A stretch of 18,979 bases of DNA. Origin: Leptospira sp. GTDB lineage: Bacteria; Spirochaetota; Leptospiria; Leptospirales; Leptospiraceae. The notes under the pieces are model-generated. The model did not search any database and was not told the origin of the DNA. It was given only the letters and a program-made list of their open reading frames with translations. The translations under genes were made by a program, and so were the position numbers. The stretch spans positions 1 through 18,979 of the forward strand of contig JAPZTS010000020.1 in the NCBI GenBank assembly GCA_027533185.1, read 5' to 3'. Shown here one piece after another: positions 6,609 through 14,489 of the stretch (the first letter of the stretch is position 1; each line of letters opens with the position of its first letter).

Positions 6609-7586
6609 CTACCAGCGAAAGTTTCCTTTTTTTTCGTATAAAAAAGGAATCTTCTCTTGAAGTTCTTTTAACTCCACTTGGGAATTTCCTTTCAGGTCAA
6701 AAGTAGCGGTCCTCGTTTGTATTGTTTTGTAGAGGGAAGAACTAATGCTTGCGAGTGGAAATGTGGTAGAAACTCGGGCGGTCGAGGTTTTACCCGAATT
6801 GATGATTTCTTTAGGGCTACCTGAGAGAAAATTTTCACCTGCAAGTTTGAGGTCATAACCTAGACCACTTAACAGGAGATTGGCGGCAGCTTGGTTTGTA
6901 AATTCGAAATCAAATTCGGTTTTTAATGGTAGATTGAGTCCTGCAAGTCCTGCTTGCGTAGCTGAGGTTGTTCCTGTCTTTTTTCCTTTTCCTCCTAAAA
7001 GCCCATCTAAAAAATTCAGAGCTTGCGTTGCAACAGTTGTCGAATTCGAAGAACTTAATATATCCTCTTTCGATGGCATCAAAATATTGAAGTTTTTAAT
7101 TTCCACATTTGGCATTACGGCAGGAATCTCTCTTTTTTTGGTGAAGGGAATGGTAATGGAGTCTTTTCCCAAAAGTTGCCATTCTTTGGGTATCGGTACT
7201 TTCATGTCACCTTCGCAACTTAATTCTAAGAATTGTTTGTCCGGAAATTTTTGATAGAGGTTTAAGAGGTCCGTGTACTTGAATTTGACATCCAAGGGAA
7301 GTGTTTTCGTTTTTTTTGCTTCAATGGCTCCGAGATCCGTTTTGATATGGCTTAGGTTCAAACCTTCTACTTTTAAATCCATATCCAACAAGGAACTAGC
7401 CAAAGCTACTGGATAGGGGTTAGTTACCGAAGTTTCTAATTTTAAAGTGATATCAGTAAAACTGATTTCTTTAATGGATAGGGATTTAAAATCAAATTCG
7501 GGAGTTGGAATTTTATCTTGCAATACTCCTAAAACAGAACATTGGAGTTGGATTAAAAAAAGGAGAGAAAGCCATTTGCAATTCAT
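6609..7586 (-). CDS. Lipoprotein with two LEA/WHy-like domains
   Basis: This 325-aa lipoprotein has a very short signal peptide (MNCKWLSLLFLIQLQ) and Cys16, again with Gln at -1. Residues 30-150 resemble the LEA14/water-stress WHy fold: ISFTDITLKLETSVTNPYPV, with the usual N-P-Y motif, then LLDMDLKVEGLNLS and a strand-rich tail. After a Gly/Thr/Ser-rich linker (about 180-215) a second copy appears: TEFDFEFTNQAAANLLLSGL followed by YDLKLAGENFLSG. The second copy has lost the N-P-Y. WHy-domain proteins elsewhere are linked to desiccation or stress protection; in spirochaetes the family is conserved but its role is unclear. It lies 30 nt downstream of xth on the same strand, so it may be cotranscribed with it. 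Confidence 0.78.
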   Translation of the reverse strand: MNCKWLSLLFLIQLQCSVLGVLQDKIPTPEFDFKSLSIKEISFTDITLKLETSVTNPYPVALASSLLDMDLKVEGLNLSHIKTDLGAIEAKKTKTLPLDVKFKYTDLLNLYQKFPDKQFLELSCEGDMKVPIPKEWQLLGKDSITIPFTKKREIPAVMPNVEIKNFNILMPSKEDILSSSNSTTVATQALNFLDGLLGGKGKKTGTTSATQAGLAGLNLPLKTEFDFEFTNQAAANLLLSGLGYDLKLAGENFLSGSPKEIINSGKTSTARVSTTFPLASISSSLYKTIQTRTATFDLKGNSQVELKELQEKIPFLYEKKGNFRW

Positions 7587-7616
7587 ACGAGAGTGATACT
7601 TGTTTTTTTCCTTCTG

Positions 7617-8387
7617 TCAAGTGATTTGAAATTGGACAACGACAGGGGCATGGTCGGAAAGAACAGGTTCCGTCGAGATATAGATATCATTCAGGTATTT
7701 TGCAGATTTTTTGTCTGAAAAAAAATAATCAATCCGCCAACCTTTGTTTTGTTTCCGAGCTTGGAACCTATACGTCCACCAAGAATAAACGTCTTTTTGA
7801 TCTGGGTAGTGGTTTCGAAATAGGTCCGTAAAACCAGTTTCTAAAAACTTTGTCATCCATTCTCTTTCCCTAGGTAAAAACCCGCTGTTTTTTTCATTTC
7901 CTTTTGGGTTGTGGATGTCCTTTTCGGTATGAGCTATATTCACGTCTCCGCAAATAAGTAGGGACTTTTTTTTCTTCTGCAATTCTTTCGAGAGGATTAA
8001 AAATTCATCTAAAAATTGGTATTTTACCTCTTGCCTTTCTTCTCCCGATGTTCCAGACGGAAAATACAAATTCCATAATATAAAACTATTATATTCTACT
8101 AAAACAGATCTTCCTTCGGAACTGAAAATCCCCCCACCGTAACCTAGTTCAACTTTTTTAGGCTTTGGTTTCGAGAGAATGGCACAGCCACTGTAACCTG
8201 GCTTTTCGGCAAGACTCGCAAATACTTCATATCCCAAGTCATAAAATTCTTTCCTTTGGATTTCCGACAGGGGGGCTTTGGTCTCTTGGAAACAAATGAT
8301 ATCAGGATTTTCATGACGAATGTATGTCAACAGGCCTTTGGTTAGAGCGGAGCGAACCCCGTTGCAGTTCAATGTTATCAATTTCAT
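7617..8387 (-). CDS. xth: Exodeoxyribonuclease III / class II AP endonuclease
   Basis: This 256-aa Mg2+-dependent DNA repair nuclease cleaves the backbone 5' of abasic sites and trims 3' ends in base-excision repair. The exonuclease III fold motifs are all present: LNCNG with Asn7, QETK with metal ligand Glu35, LYFPSG with Tyr108, GDVN with Asp148 and Asn150, and LSDHAPV with the catalytic Asp245-His246. RIDYFF (219-224) and KGWR also match the family. Length is normal and both ends are intact. It is divergent from the adenylate cyclase gene (52 nt between starts) and is followed 30 nt later by the LEA-like lipoprotein gene. Whether it is closer to ExoA or Xth is not resolved here. Confidence 0.93.
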   Translation of the reverse strand: MKLITLNCNGVRSALTKGLLTYIRHENPDIICFQETKAPLSEIQRKEFYDLGYEVFASLAEKPGYSGCAILSKPKPKKVELGYGGGIFSSEGRSVLVEYNSFILWNLYFPSGTSGEERQEVKYQFLDEFLILSKELQKKKKSLLICGDVNIAHTEKDIHNPKGNEKNSGFLPREREWMTKFLETGFTDLFRNHYPDQKDVYSWWTYRFQARKQNKGWRIDYFFSDKKSAKYLNDIYISTEPVLSDHAPVVVQFQIT

Positions 8388-8439
8388 TTAGAAATGAGAT
8401 GGAAGAAAAAGGCCCATCCGTCGATACTAAAAAAAAGCT

Positions 8440-11160
8440 ATGGTAGAAATTTTGAAAGAAATACCGTTTTTGACCCAAAACCGTCTCCAGTTCCTAGTTT
8501 GGGACAAAAACATTTCCAATTTGGGTTCTTGGGCTTGGAAACCGGGCGTTTACATCTTCTTTCAATCAAGACGATCCCCACATGGCCCTGAGTTTCGTTT
8601 TGGTTCTCCAATCTGGGGTGCTCCAAACAATTTGGGGAGGCTCGTATTCCCGTTTTTTTCACCAAACAATCTAGAGCAATTGAAACACCTTTCTCGGGAA
8701 CTCGTAAAAACTGTAAACTCCCAAGATATTTACATCCTTGTTTCAGAAGAGGATTTAACATCAGCTAAATCTCTTTTTGCAAAATTGCAGATGTTAGCGG
8801 ATCCAAATTCGTCGGAGACCAAATTACGTAAAACTTTTGGAATTGTAGATGGTTCTTCCGTCCTCGCAATTGGGAATGGAACTGAGACAAGCTCTGTCTC
8901 CTTACTTTCAAAATACTCGGTATATCCCCCCCTTGTATACATTCCCACGGGAGCCGAGCCTACTGGCACTTCGCAGAAACTAGAACCGGAGTTAAAAAAG
9001 AGCAGCGCAAAAGAAAAGGCAAAAGAGCCAGCTAAACAAATCGAAGTTGAACTTTTTGATGAGAAACCTCTTCAAAAAGAAGATGTGAAGGAAAAGGATT
9101 CGATAGCTCCATTGAATTCACTGGAGACTAAAAAGGATTCTTCTTTAAGTCCACATATCCAACAATCAACCGCAGACAAACCTCAGGCAAAATTCTCACT
9201 TCAAGTGAAGATGATGGGAGTCATAAGTTTACTACTTTTGTTATCTCTTTCTGTAATTATTATTATAGCATCGATCTATTTCAAACAAACAATCAAGTTT
9301 CAGTTGCTATCGAGTAATATCCGTATGGCAGAAATTGTGGGAGCAAAAGTCGAATCAGATATTGTGGGAGTAACTGAGAAAGGCAAACAAATTGCAATCA
9401 CACTCACCACACAAGGGCTAGATGACAAAGAAAGATCCAAATTAGTCAAAACCATGTTCCAAAGTGATAAGGAATTTATCTATTTAGGAATCTTTGAAAC
9501 GAATGGCGAACGTTTGGTGATGAAACAAGAAGTATTTAATGAAGAAGAATTAAAAAAATCTGCCGCAACGGAAGATGATTTTCACAATTTAGTTACTAGA
9601 AACCAAGATCTTATCGCCGAAGCTTTTGCGGGAAAACCTGTTCTTTTCAATTCGAGTCCTGGGTTTACGGAGCCATCCTTTACAGTCGTTATCCCTACAG
9701 AAGAGAATGGGAAACTAGATAATGTTTTGGTTATGGTCGTAAAACTTAATAAAATCATTGAAGCTTTTTCTAAAAAGGGAATTGAGACCACTTTCTTTGT
9801 AAACGGATCCGGTACCGTTATCGCACACCCAAAAGAAGACCTTGTCCTTGCGGCTACAGATCTTTCTAACATGTCCATCGTAAAGTCGATGCTTACTGGA
9901 GCAACGAATACAGGTCAGACGGAGTATTTGGATGAAGTCCTTCAAGAACGATTTTTAGGTTTTTATCGTAAAATTGGCTTTGCGGACTCTGGTGTTGTAA
10001 CAATCATTTCGGAAAAAAAGGCATATGAAGATGTTGTTAGAAGCCAGATTATCAATATCCTAATAGCAGGGATTGGACTTTGTATTACCTTAATATTTAT
10101 CTTTTTCTTTTCTAAAACAATTACAAAACCGGTATTACAACTTCTCAATGCCACTCTAGAAATTGCTCGAGGAAATTTCCAGATAGGCATCAAACCTACG
10201 ACTCAGGATGAGGTGGGACTCCTTACGCACCACTTTATCGAAATGGGCCAAGGATTGGAAGAAAGAGAAAAGGTAAAAAATATCTTGGGGAGTATGATTG
10301 ATCCTGTTGTGGTAAAAGAAGCGATGGTTGACCTGGCTGCTCTGAAACGAGGTTCGGAAACCACAATCACTGCCTTTTTTTCCGATGTCGCTGGATTCTC
10401 AACAATTTCGGAACAGCTCAAATCTGCAGACCTGGCTGCCCTTTTAAATGAATACCTATCGGCTATGACACTAATCTTAAAAAGACACGAAGGGGTTTTG
10501 GATAAGTACATTGGGGATGCCATTGTGGGAATCTTCAATGCTCCCGTTGCCATTGAATCTCACGAATTAAAGGCCTCTCGGGCAAGCGCAGAAATGGTTC
10601 TTAAATTGGATGAGCTGAGAGCCTATTGGAAAAAAAACAATCTCTACTCCAAAGAAGCCCAGGAAATGGATGCGCGTATCGGTCTCAATAGTGGTTCAGC
10701 TAAGGTTGGTTTTATGGGAACCGATGCACTCGCATCTTATACGATGATGGGTGATACTGTGAACCTTGCGGCAAGATTAGAAGCCGCTGGTAAAGATTAT
10801 GGTGTCAATGTTCTTATCACGGACTCTGTCTGTGATAAGATACAAGATGAAATGGTAACAAGGTATATGGATCTTGTTCGGGTGAAGGGAAAGAACGAAC
10901 CAGTAAGAATTCACGAATTGGTTGGATTCAAATCCATGGTGAAACCAGAAATTGTTGAGTCTGCAAAAATATATGAGTCAGCTTTTGCGGAATATCTAAA
11001 GCAAAATTGGGATAAGGCAATCAAACTCTTCAAAGAGGTGGAAAAAGTAAAACAAACCAAAGACAAGGCCTCAAAGATTCTAATTGAAAGATGTGAAGAA
11101 TACAAAACTTCTTCGCCAGGAAAAAATTGGGATGGTGTGTTCACAAGAACTCATAAGTAG
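8440..11160 (+). CDS. Membrane-bound class III adenylate cyclase with sensor and HAMP domains
   Basis: This 906-aa receptor-type cyclase should make cAMP from ATP. In order it shows: an unrecognised cytoplasmic N-terminal module (1-165); a Lys/Glu-rich linker (about 175-255); membrane helix 1 (about 260-282); an extracytoplasmic sensor region resembling dCache/Cache (about 285-535); membrane helix 2 (538-559); HAMP (560-612); a catalytic domain (about 643-830); and a helical tail. Catalytic residues are complete: metal ligands Asp649 (FSDVAGFS) and Asp693 (YIGDAIVGIF), purine-site Lys689 and Thr768, and transition-state Asn775 and Arg779 (VNLAAR). Lys with Thr favours ATP over GTP. The stop codon TAG is directly followed by the ATG of the FecR gene, so the genes are almost certainly cotranscribed. 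No clear ribosome site was seen before the ATG. The ligand is unknown. Confidence 0.92.
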   Translation: MVEILKEIPFLTQNRLQFLVWDKNISNLGSWAWKPGVYIFFQSRRSPHGPEFRFGSPIWGAPNNLGRLVFPFFSPNNLEQLKHLSRELVKTVNSQDIYILVSEEDLTSAKSLFAKLQMLADPNSSETKLRKTFGIVDGSSVLAIGNGTETSSVSLLSKYSVYPPLVYIPTGAEPTGTSQKLEPELKKSSAKEKAKEPAKQIEVELFDEKPLQKEDVKEKDSIAPLNSLETKKDSSLSPHIQQSTADKPQAKFSLQVKMMGVISLLLLLSLSVIIIIASIYFKQTIKFQLLSSNIRMAEIVGAKVESDIVGVTEKGKQIAITLTTQGLDDKERSKLVKTMFQSDKEFIYLGIFETNGERLVMKQEVFNEEELKKSAATEDDFHNLVTRNQDLIAEAFAGKPVLFNSSPGFTEPSFTVVIPTEENGKLDNVLVMVVKLNKIIEAFSKKGIETTFFVNGSGTVIAHPKEDLVLAATDLSNMSIVKSMLTGATNTGQTEYLDEVLQERFLGFYRKIGFADSGVVTIISEKKAYEDVVRSQIINILIAGIGLCITLIFIFFFSKTITKPVLQLLNATLEIARGNFQIGIKPTTQDEVGLLTHHFIEMGQGLEEREKVKNILGSMIDPVVVKEAMVDLAALKRGSETTITAFFSDVAGFSTISEQLKSADLAALLNEYLSAMTLILKRHEGVLDKYIGDAIVGIFNAPVAIESHELKASRASAEMVLKLDELRAYWKKNNLYSKEAQEMDARIGLNSGSAKVGFMGTDALASYTMMGDTVNLAARLEAAGKDYGVNVLITDSVCDKIQDEMVTRYMDLVRVKGKNEPVRIHELVGFKSMVKPEIVESAKIYESAFAEYLKQNWDKAIKLFKEVEKVKQTKDKASKILIERCEEYKTSSPGKNWDGVFTRTHK

Positions 11161-13278
11161 ATGCGACTGTTAAACGAAGCAAAGTTTGTAGTTACCTTTT
11201 TATTAGTTATCATACTTTTGCTTAGTGGAGCTTTGTACTGGATATTATTTTTAAAGAAGGCGGATTCAGATAGCCCAACCATTGGGATATTGACCTTCAA
11301 GAGTAAAACAGTATTGCGAAAATTTAATGACGGAGTGGTTTGGGACCAAATCGAAACCAAAACTCCTGTAAAAAACCGTGATACAATTCGTACAGAAAAA
11401 TTTAGCGATGCCACATTAACTTTAAACGATGGGACGCAGATCAAAATCTCTGAGAATTCCATGATCCTATTGGATATTTCAGATAAAAATATAAATATCA
11501 ATTTTGCTTACGGTTCCTTTGAGGCACAGAGAGAGGGGAATCTCACTGGCGAAACCAAACTCAATATCCAATCTGGGAATCAAAAGGTTTCTGTCGGATC
11601 GGGTGAACTTAAACTGGACAAAACCAAATCAGAGCTAAACATCCAAGTCGGAAACGGCGAAGCAAAGGTAACCTCCAATGGAATTGAAAATACTGTAGGA
11701 AAAAACGAAACTGCAAATCTAAATGGGGAAGGCGTTCAAGTTACAAAGTCTATTTTTACTTTGGTAACACCAGAGGATCGAAGAAACTATCTGATAGACA
11801 AGTCTTCCGAAACCATACTATTTACCTTTTCTGGAATTGATGCAAAAAACATACGAGAGAACAAACCAACACTCGAAGTAAGTAGTTTCCCTGATTTCAA
11901 TAAACTTGTATATTCAGAAATACTAAAGGGAAATTCGACAAAAAAAAGTTTTCCTACTGGAGCTTATTACTTTCGGATCCGGTATAATGAGGGAAACAAA
12001 CGCCTCGGAACCAGTGTAAGCCGATTTCGGATTATCAACGACCCAGGTCTCCGTATTGTAAGTCCAAATGACGGAGAAGTCTATCCATTTCAAAGCGTTC
12101 CTCCTGTGGTGCGAATCAGTTGGAATGAATTAGAACTCTATACAAATTTCAATGTTCAGATAGCACGAGATACAAATTTTTCTGGAGCTGATGTTATCAC
12201 TAAACAAACCCAAAACAATTCCATCGCCTTTGATGGTTTAGCTGAAGGCGAATACTACCTACGTATTTTGGCAAAGTCTACTGTCTCTGGAGTAGCTGAT
12301 AAATATTCTTCTACACAAAAATTCTCCATTCGCAAAAAAACCAACCTGGAACCTCCGGAGCTACTGGAACCTCAAAAGAATCGAACGATTCCAGAGGAAC
12401 AACTCAAAGCTGGACTTTTCTTCAGTTGGAAAGATAGCCGTGAGTTGAATCAGTTTACTTTGGAGATTTCCAAAGAGAAAGAGTTTCAAAGCACGATATT
12501 ACGTGAAAATACAAAGTCGAATTTTTTCAAATTTACTAAGCCGTTAGATCTCGGGACCTATTTTTGGAAGGTTACGGGTTCTGCATCTTCAGGCCAAACG
12601 ATAAGTTCACCTATCCAAAGTTTTACGGTTATTGCAAAGGAAAATCTCGAACTCTTATATCCACGAGATCAAATGGAAGTGAGTATCAATGAGGAAGGGA
12701 TTGTTCTCCTGAAATGGAAAAAATTAATCCAAAACCCGAGCTACAGGATCGAAGTCGCAAAAAACGAAAGTTTTTCGTCCCTTGTCGTAAGTAATGAGTC
12801 AAGAGAACCCTACTATGAATTTCGCACGAAAGATCTTGGTAAGTTCTTTTGGCGAGTGAAAACAAACGGAACTGACCCAACAACCAGTGAAGTTAGAAGT
12901 TTTTTTGTTAGTTCAAGTATGGAGCCACCAGTTTTGCTGACCCCTCAGAAAAATGAGACCATTGATCTCTTTCAAAAGAATTCGATTTTATTCTCATGGA
13001 AGCCTAGTGACAAAGCCGTAGCCTATCGAATCCGAATTTTAGATGTGACAGGGATTCGTGAAAAAATGGTCGTTTCAGAAAGGGTAACTACACCAAAGTT
13101 TAGTTTTACGGATTTCCCAAAATTGAATATAGGAAGATATCGTGTAGAAGTTGCGAGTTTATATCCATCTTCTAACGGGGATAAAGAATCTAGTTATACA
13201 AGATCGGATTTTTTTGTTGTTGTACCAGAGTTAAAGATTCCTAAAATCCTAAGTCCAGGAACAATCTATGTGGAATAA
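11161..13278 (+). CDS. Membrane-anchored FecR-domain protein with Fn3-like repeats
   Basis: This 705-aa protein has one N-terminal membrane anchor (residues 8-32) and otherwise lies in the periplasm. A FecR-type domain (about 55-165) includes DTIRTEKFSDATLTLNDGTQ and INFAYGSFEAQ. The rest consists of four or five Fn3-like beta-sandwich repeats (about 200-690), each beginning near a Pro-rich motif and ending with a pattern like GTYFWKV. The phrase EPPELLEPQKN (from Glu397) recurs as EPPVLLTPQKN (from Glu588), 573 nt apart, a sign of internal duplication of two domains. There is no sigma factor gene nearby, so classical FecR anti-sigma signalling is not supported. It begins at the base after the cyclase stop and overlaps the next gene by 11 nt. 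A periplasmic partner or ligand binder for the cyclase is an inference. Confidence 0.82.
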   Translation: MRLLNEAKFVVTFLLVIILLLSGALYWILFLKKADSDSPTIGILTFKSKTVLRKFNDGVVWDQIETKTPVKNRDTIRTEKFSDATLTLNDGTQIKISENSMILLDISDKNININFAYGSFEAQREGNLTGETKLNIQSGNQKVSVGSGELKLDKTKSELNIQVGNGEAKVTSNGIENTVGKNETANLNGEGVQVTKSIFTLVTPEDRRNYLIDKSSETILFTFSGIDAKNIRENKPTLEVSSFPDFNKLVYSEILKGNSTKKSFPTGAYYFRIRYNEGNKRLGTSVSRFRIINDPGLRIVSPNDGEVYPFQSVPPVVRISWNELELYTNFNVQIARDTNFSGADVITKQTQNNSIAFDGLAEGEYYLRILAKSTVSGVADKYSSTQKFSIRKKTNLEPPELLEPQKNRTIPEEQLKAGLFFSWKDSRELNQFTLEISKEKEFQSTILRENTKSNFFKFTKPLDLGTYFWKVTGSASSGQTISSPIQSFTVIAKENLELLYPRDQMEVSINEEGIVLLKWKKLIQNPSYRIEVAKNESFSSLVVSNESREPYYEFRTKDLGKFFWRVKTNGTDPTTSEVRSFFVSSSMEPPVLLTPQKNETIDLFQKNSILFSWKPSDKAVAYRIRILDVTGIREKMVVSERVTTPKFSFTDFPKLNIGRYRVEVASLYPSSNGDKESSYTRSDFFVVVPELKIPKILSPGTIYVE

Positions 13279-14446
13279 AAAGAAATTTTTATTACTATTT
13301 TCCCTGCTTTGTTTTTCTAACCTTCTTTTCGGCGAAGACGTAGGTTCTGATGCGTCGTACTACCAATTGAAGTGGTTGGAGGTTGAAGGTGCGAGTGGGT
13401 ATGTTCTTGAGATTAAAAACTCTGCAGGTTACATGGTGGTTTCAGAAAAGGTAAGTGGAACTACTTATGATCTAAATAATTTTACTTCGGGTATATATGA
13501 ACACCGTGTTGCTGTAATCAACAAACTAGGTAAAGTTGGTACCTATTCCGATTGGGTAAAGTTTGAAGTGATTGTTTCAAAGGTCCCAACATTAACTAAA
13601 GATTCTGTTTTTTCGGTTTCAAAGGAAGAAAAAACAAAAACACTCATACTAGAAGGTAAAGATTTCATTTCACCCATGAATGTTTTTATGATAACGGGTG
13701 GGAAAAAAATACCCGCAAAATCTGTGGTAGTCGAAACATCGGGAATTGCGAAGGCAACATTTGATATAAATGCAGATACGGAAACAGGTATTTATGACCT
13801 TGTGATTGAAAACCCACGTAAAAAAGCCTTCCTTGCAAAACAAAGAGTAGTACTATCTGATTCAAAAGAAAAAGCAGAACGCTTTGCGAAACGCCAAGAA
13901 AAGATCATAACAAAAGAAATTCCTGAAGATTACTATGAAACTCCTTATTTTTCTACACTTTGGAGATCTAGTTTGGTTCCAGGTTGGGGTCAAAAGTACA
14001 TAGATGGCGCCAATTGGAAACTGTATACCTATCCACTTCTTGTGATTGGTGTTGGAGCGCTTTATGCAAATTCTTACAATCGATTTTTAGCCGCGAGGTC
14101 AGCCTATGAGTCTAGTGTTGTCTTAGGAGTCTTTCTGGCTGGTGATCCAAATTCACAAGGATTATGGATTGTAAATCGGTCTAATGCCGAAGCTAACTTC
14201 AATTCGGCGAAGCAAGAACTGAATACAATCCAAATCGGTGCCGGAATTCTTGGAGCCTTTTTGGTCTACAATTTAGTTGATAGCTATCTTTCTGCCAAAC
14301 GTAATGTTGCCATGGATGGATTTGAAATTCCTTTGTTTGAAGAGAACAAACGACTTAAGGTGAATGTAAATTTAGTTCGATCTCACCCAAACCAAATGCA
14401 GACTGGCGGCGCCTCATCGGAATTTGAATTCTTAATGCGTTTCTAA
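13268..14446 (+). CDS. Fn3/TIG-domain membrane protein with a DUF5683-like C-terminal region
   Basis: This 392-aa protein has a cleavable signal peptide (MWNKKKFLLLFSLLCFSNLL, cut near 22). Residues 30-105 read as one Fn3-like sandwich (LKWLEVEGASGYVLEIKN, GIYEHRVAVINKLGK), related to the repeats of the preceding gene. Residues 110-195 resemble an IPT/TIG sandwich (LILEGKDFISPMNVFM, GIYDLVIENP). Next comes SLVPGWGQKYIDGANWK (235-251), the signature of DUF5683-type proteins, and two membrane helices (about 250-270 and 315-335). The function is unknown. The start has a reasonable ribosome site (AGGA 7 nt upstream) inside the end of the FecR gene, an 11-nt overlap that indicates coexpression. 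It is followed by hisD after 43 nt. Confidence 0.75.
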   Translation: MWNKKKFLLLFSLLCFSNLLFGEDVGSDASYYQLKWLEVEGASGYVLEIKNSAGYMVVSEKVSGTTYDLNNFTSGIYEHRVAVINKLGKVGTYSDWVKFEVIVSKVPTLTKDSVFSVSKEEKTKTLILEGKDFISPMNVFMITGGKKIPAKSVVVETSGIAKATFDINADTETGIYDLVIENPRKKAFLAKQRVVLSDSKEKAERFAKRQEKIITKEIPEDYYETPYFSTLWRSSLVPGWGQKYIDGANWKLYTYPLLVIGVGALYANSYNRFLAARSAYESSVVLGVFLAGDPNSQGLWIVNRSNAEANFNSAKQELNTIQIGAGILGAFLVYNLVDSYLSAKRNVAMDGFEIPLFEENKRLKVNVNLVRSHPNQMQTGGASSEFEFLMRF

Positions 14447-14489
14447 CAAAAAGCTTGTTTTGACAGGCAATCTTAGTTTTCCTGAAATT

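Noticed and set aside
14444..14460. Terminator hairpin after the DUF5683-like gene (AACAA / TTGTT)
   Set aside because: The stem has only five A/T-rich pairs and a short T run, and the downstream genes continue on the same strand at close spacing.
14460..14488. Promoter for hisD (TTGACA, 17 nt, TGAAAT)
   Set aside because: Transcription would begin after the hisD ATG at 14490, so it cannot serve the intact gene.
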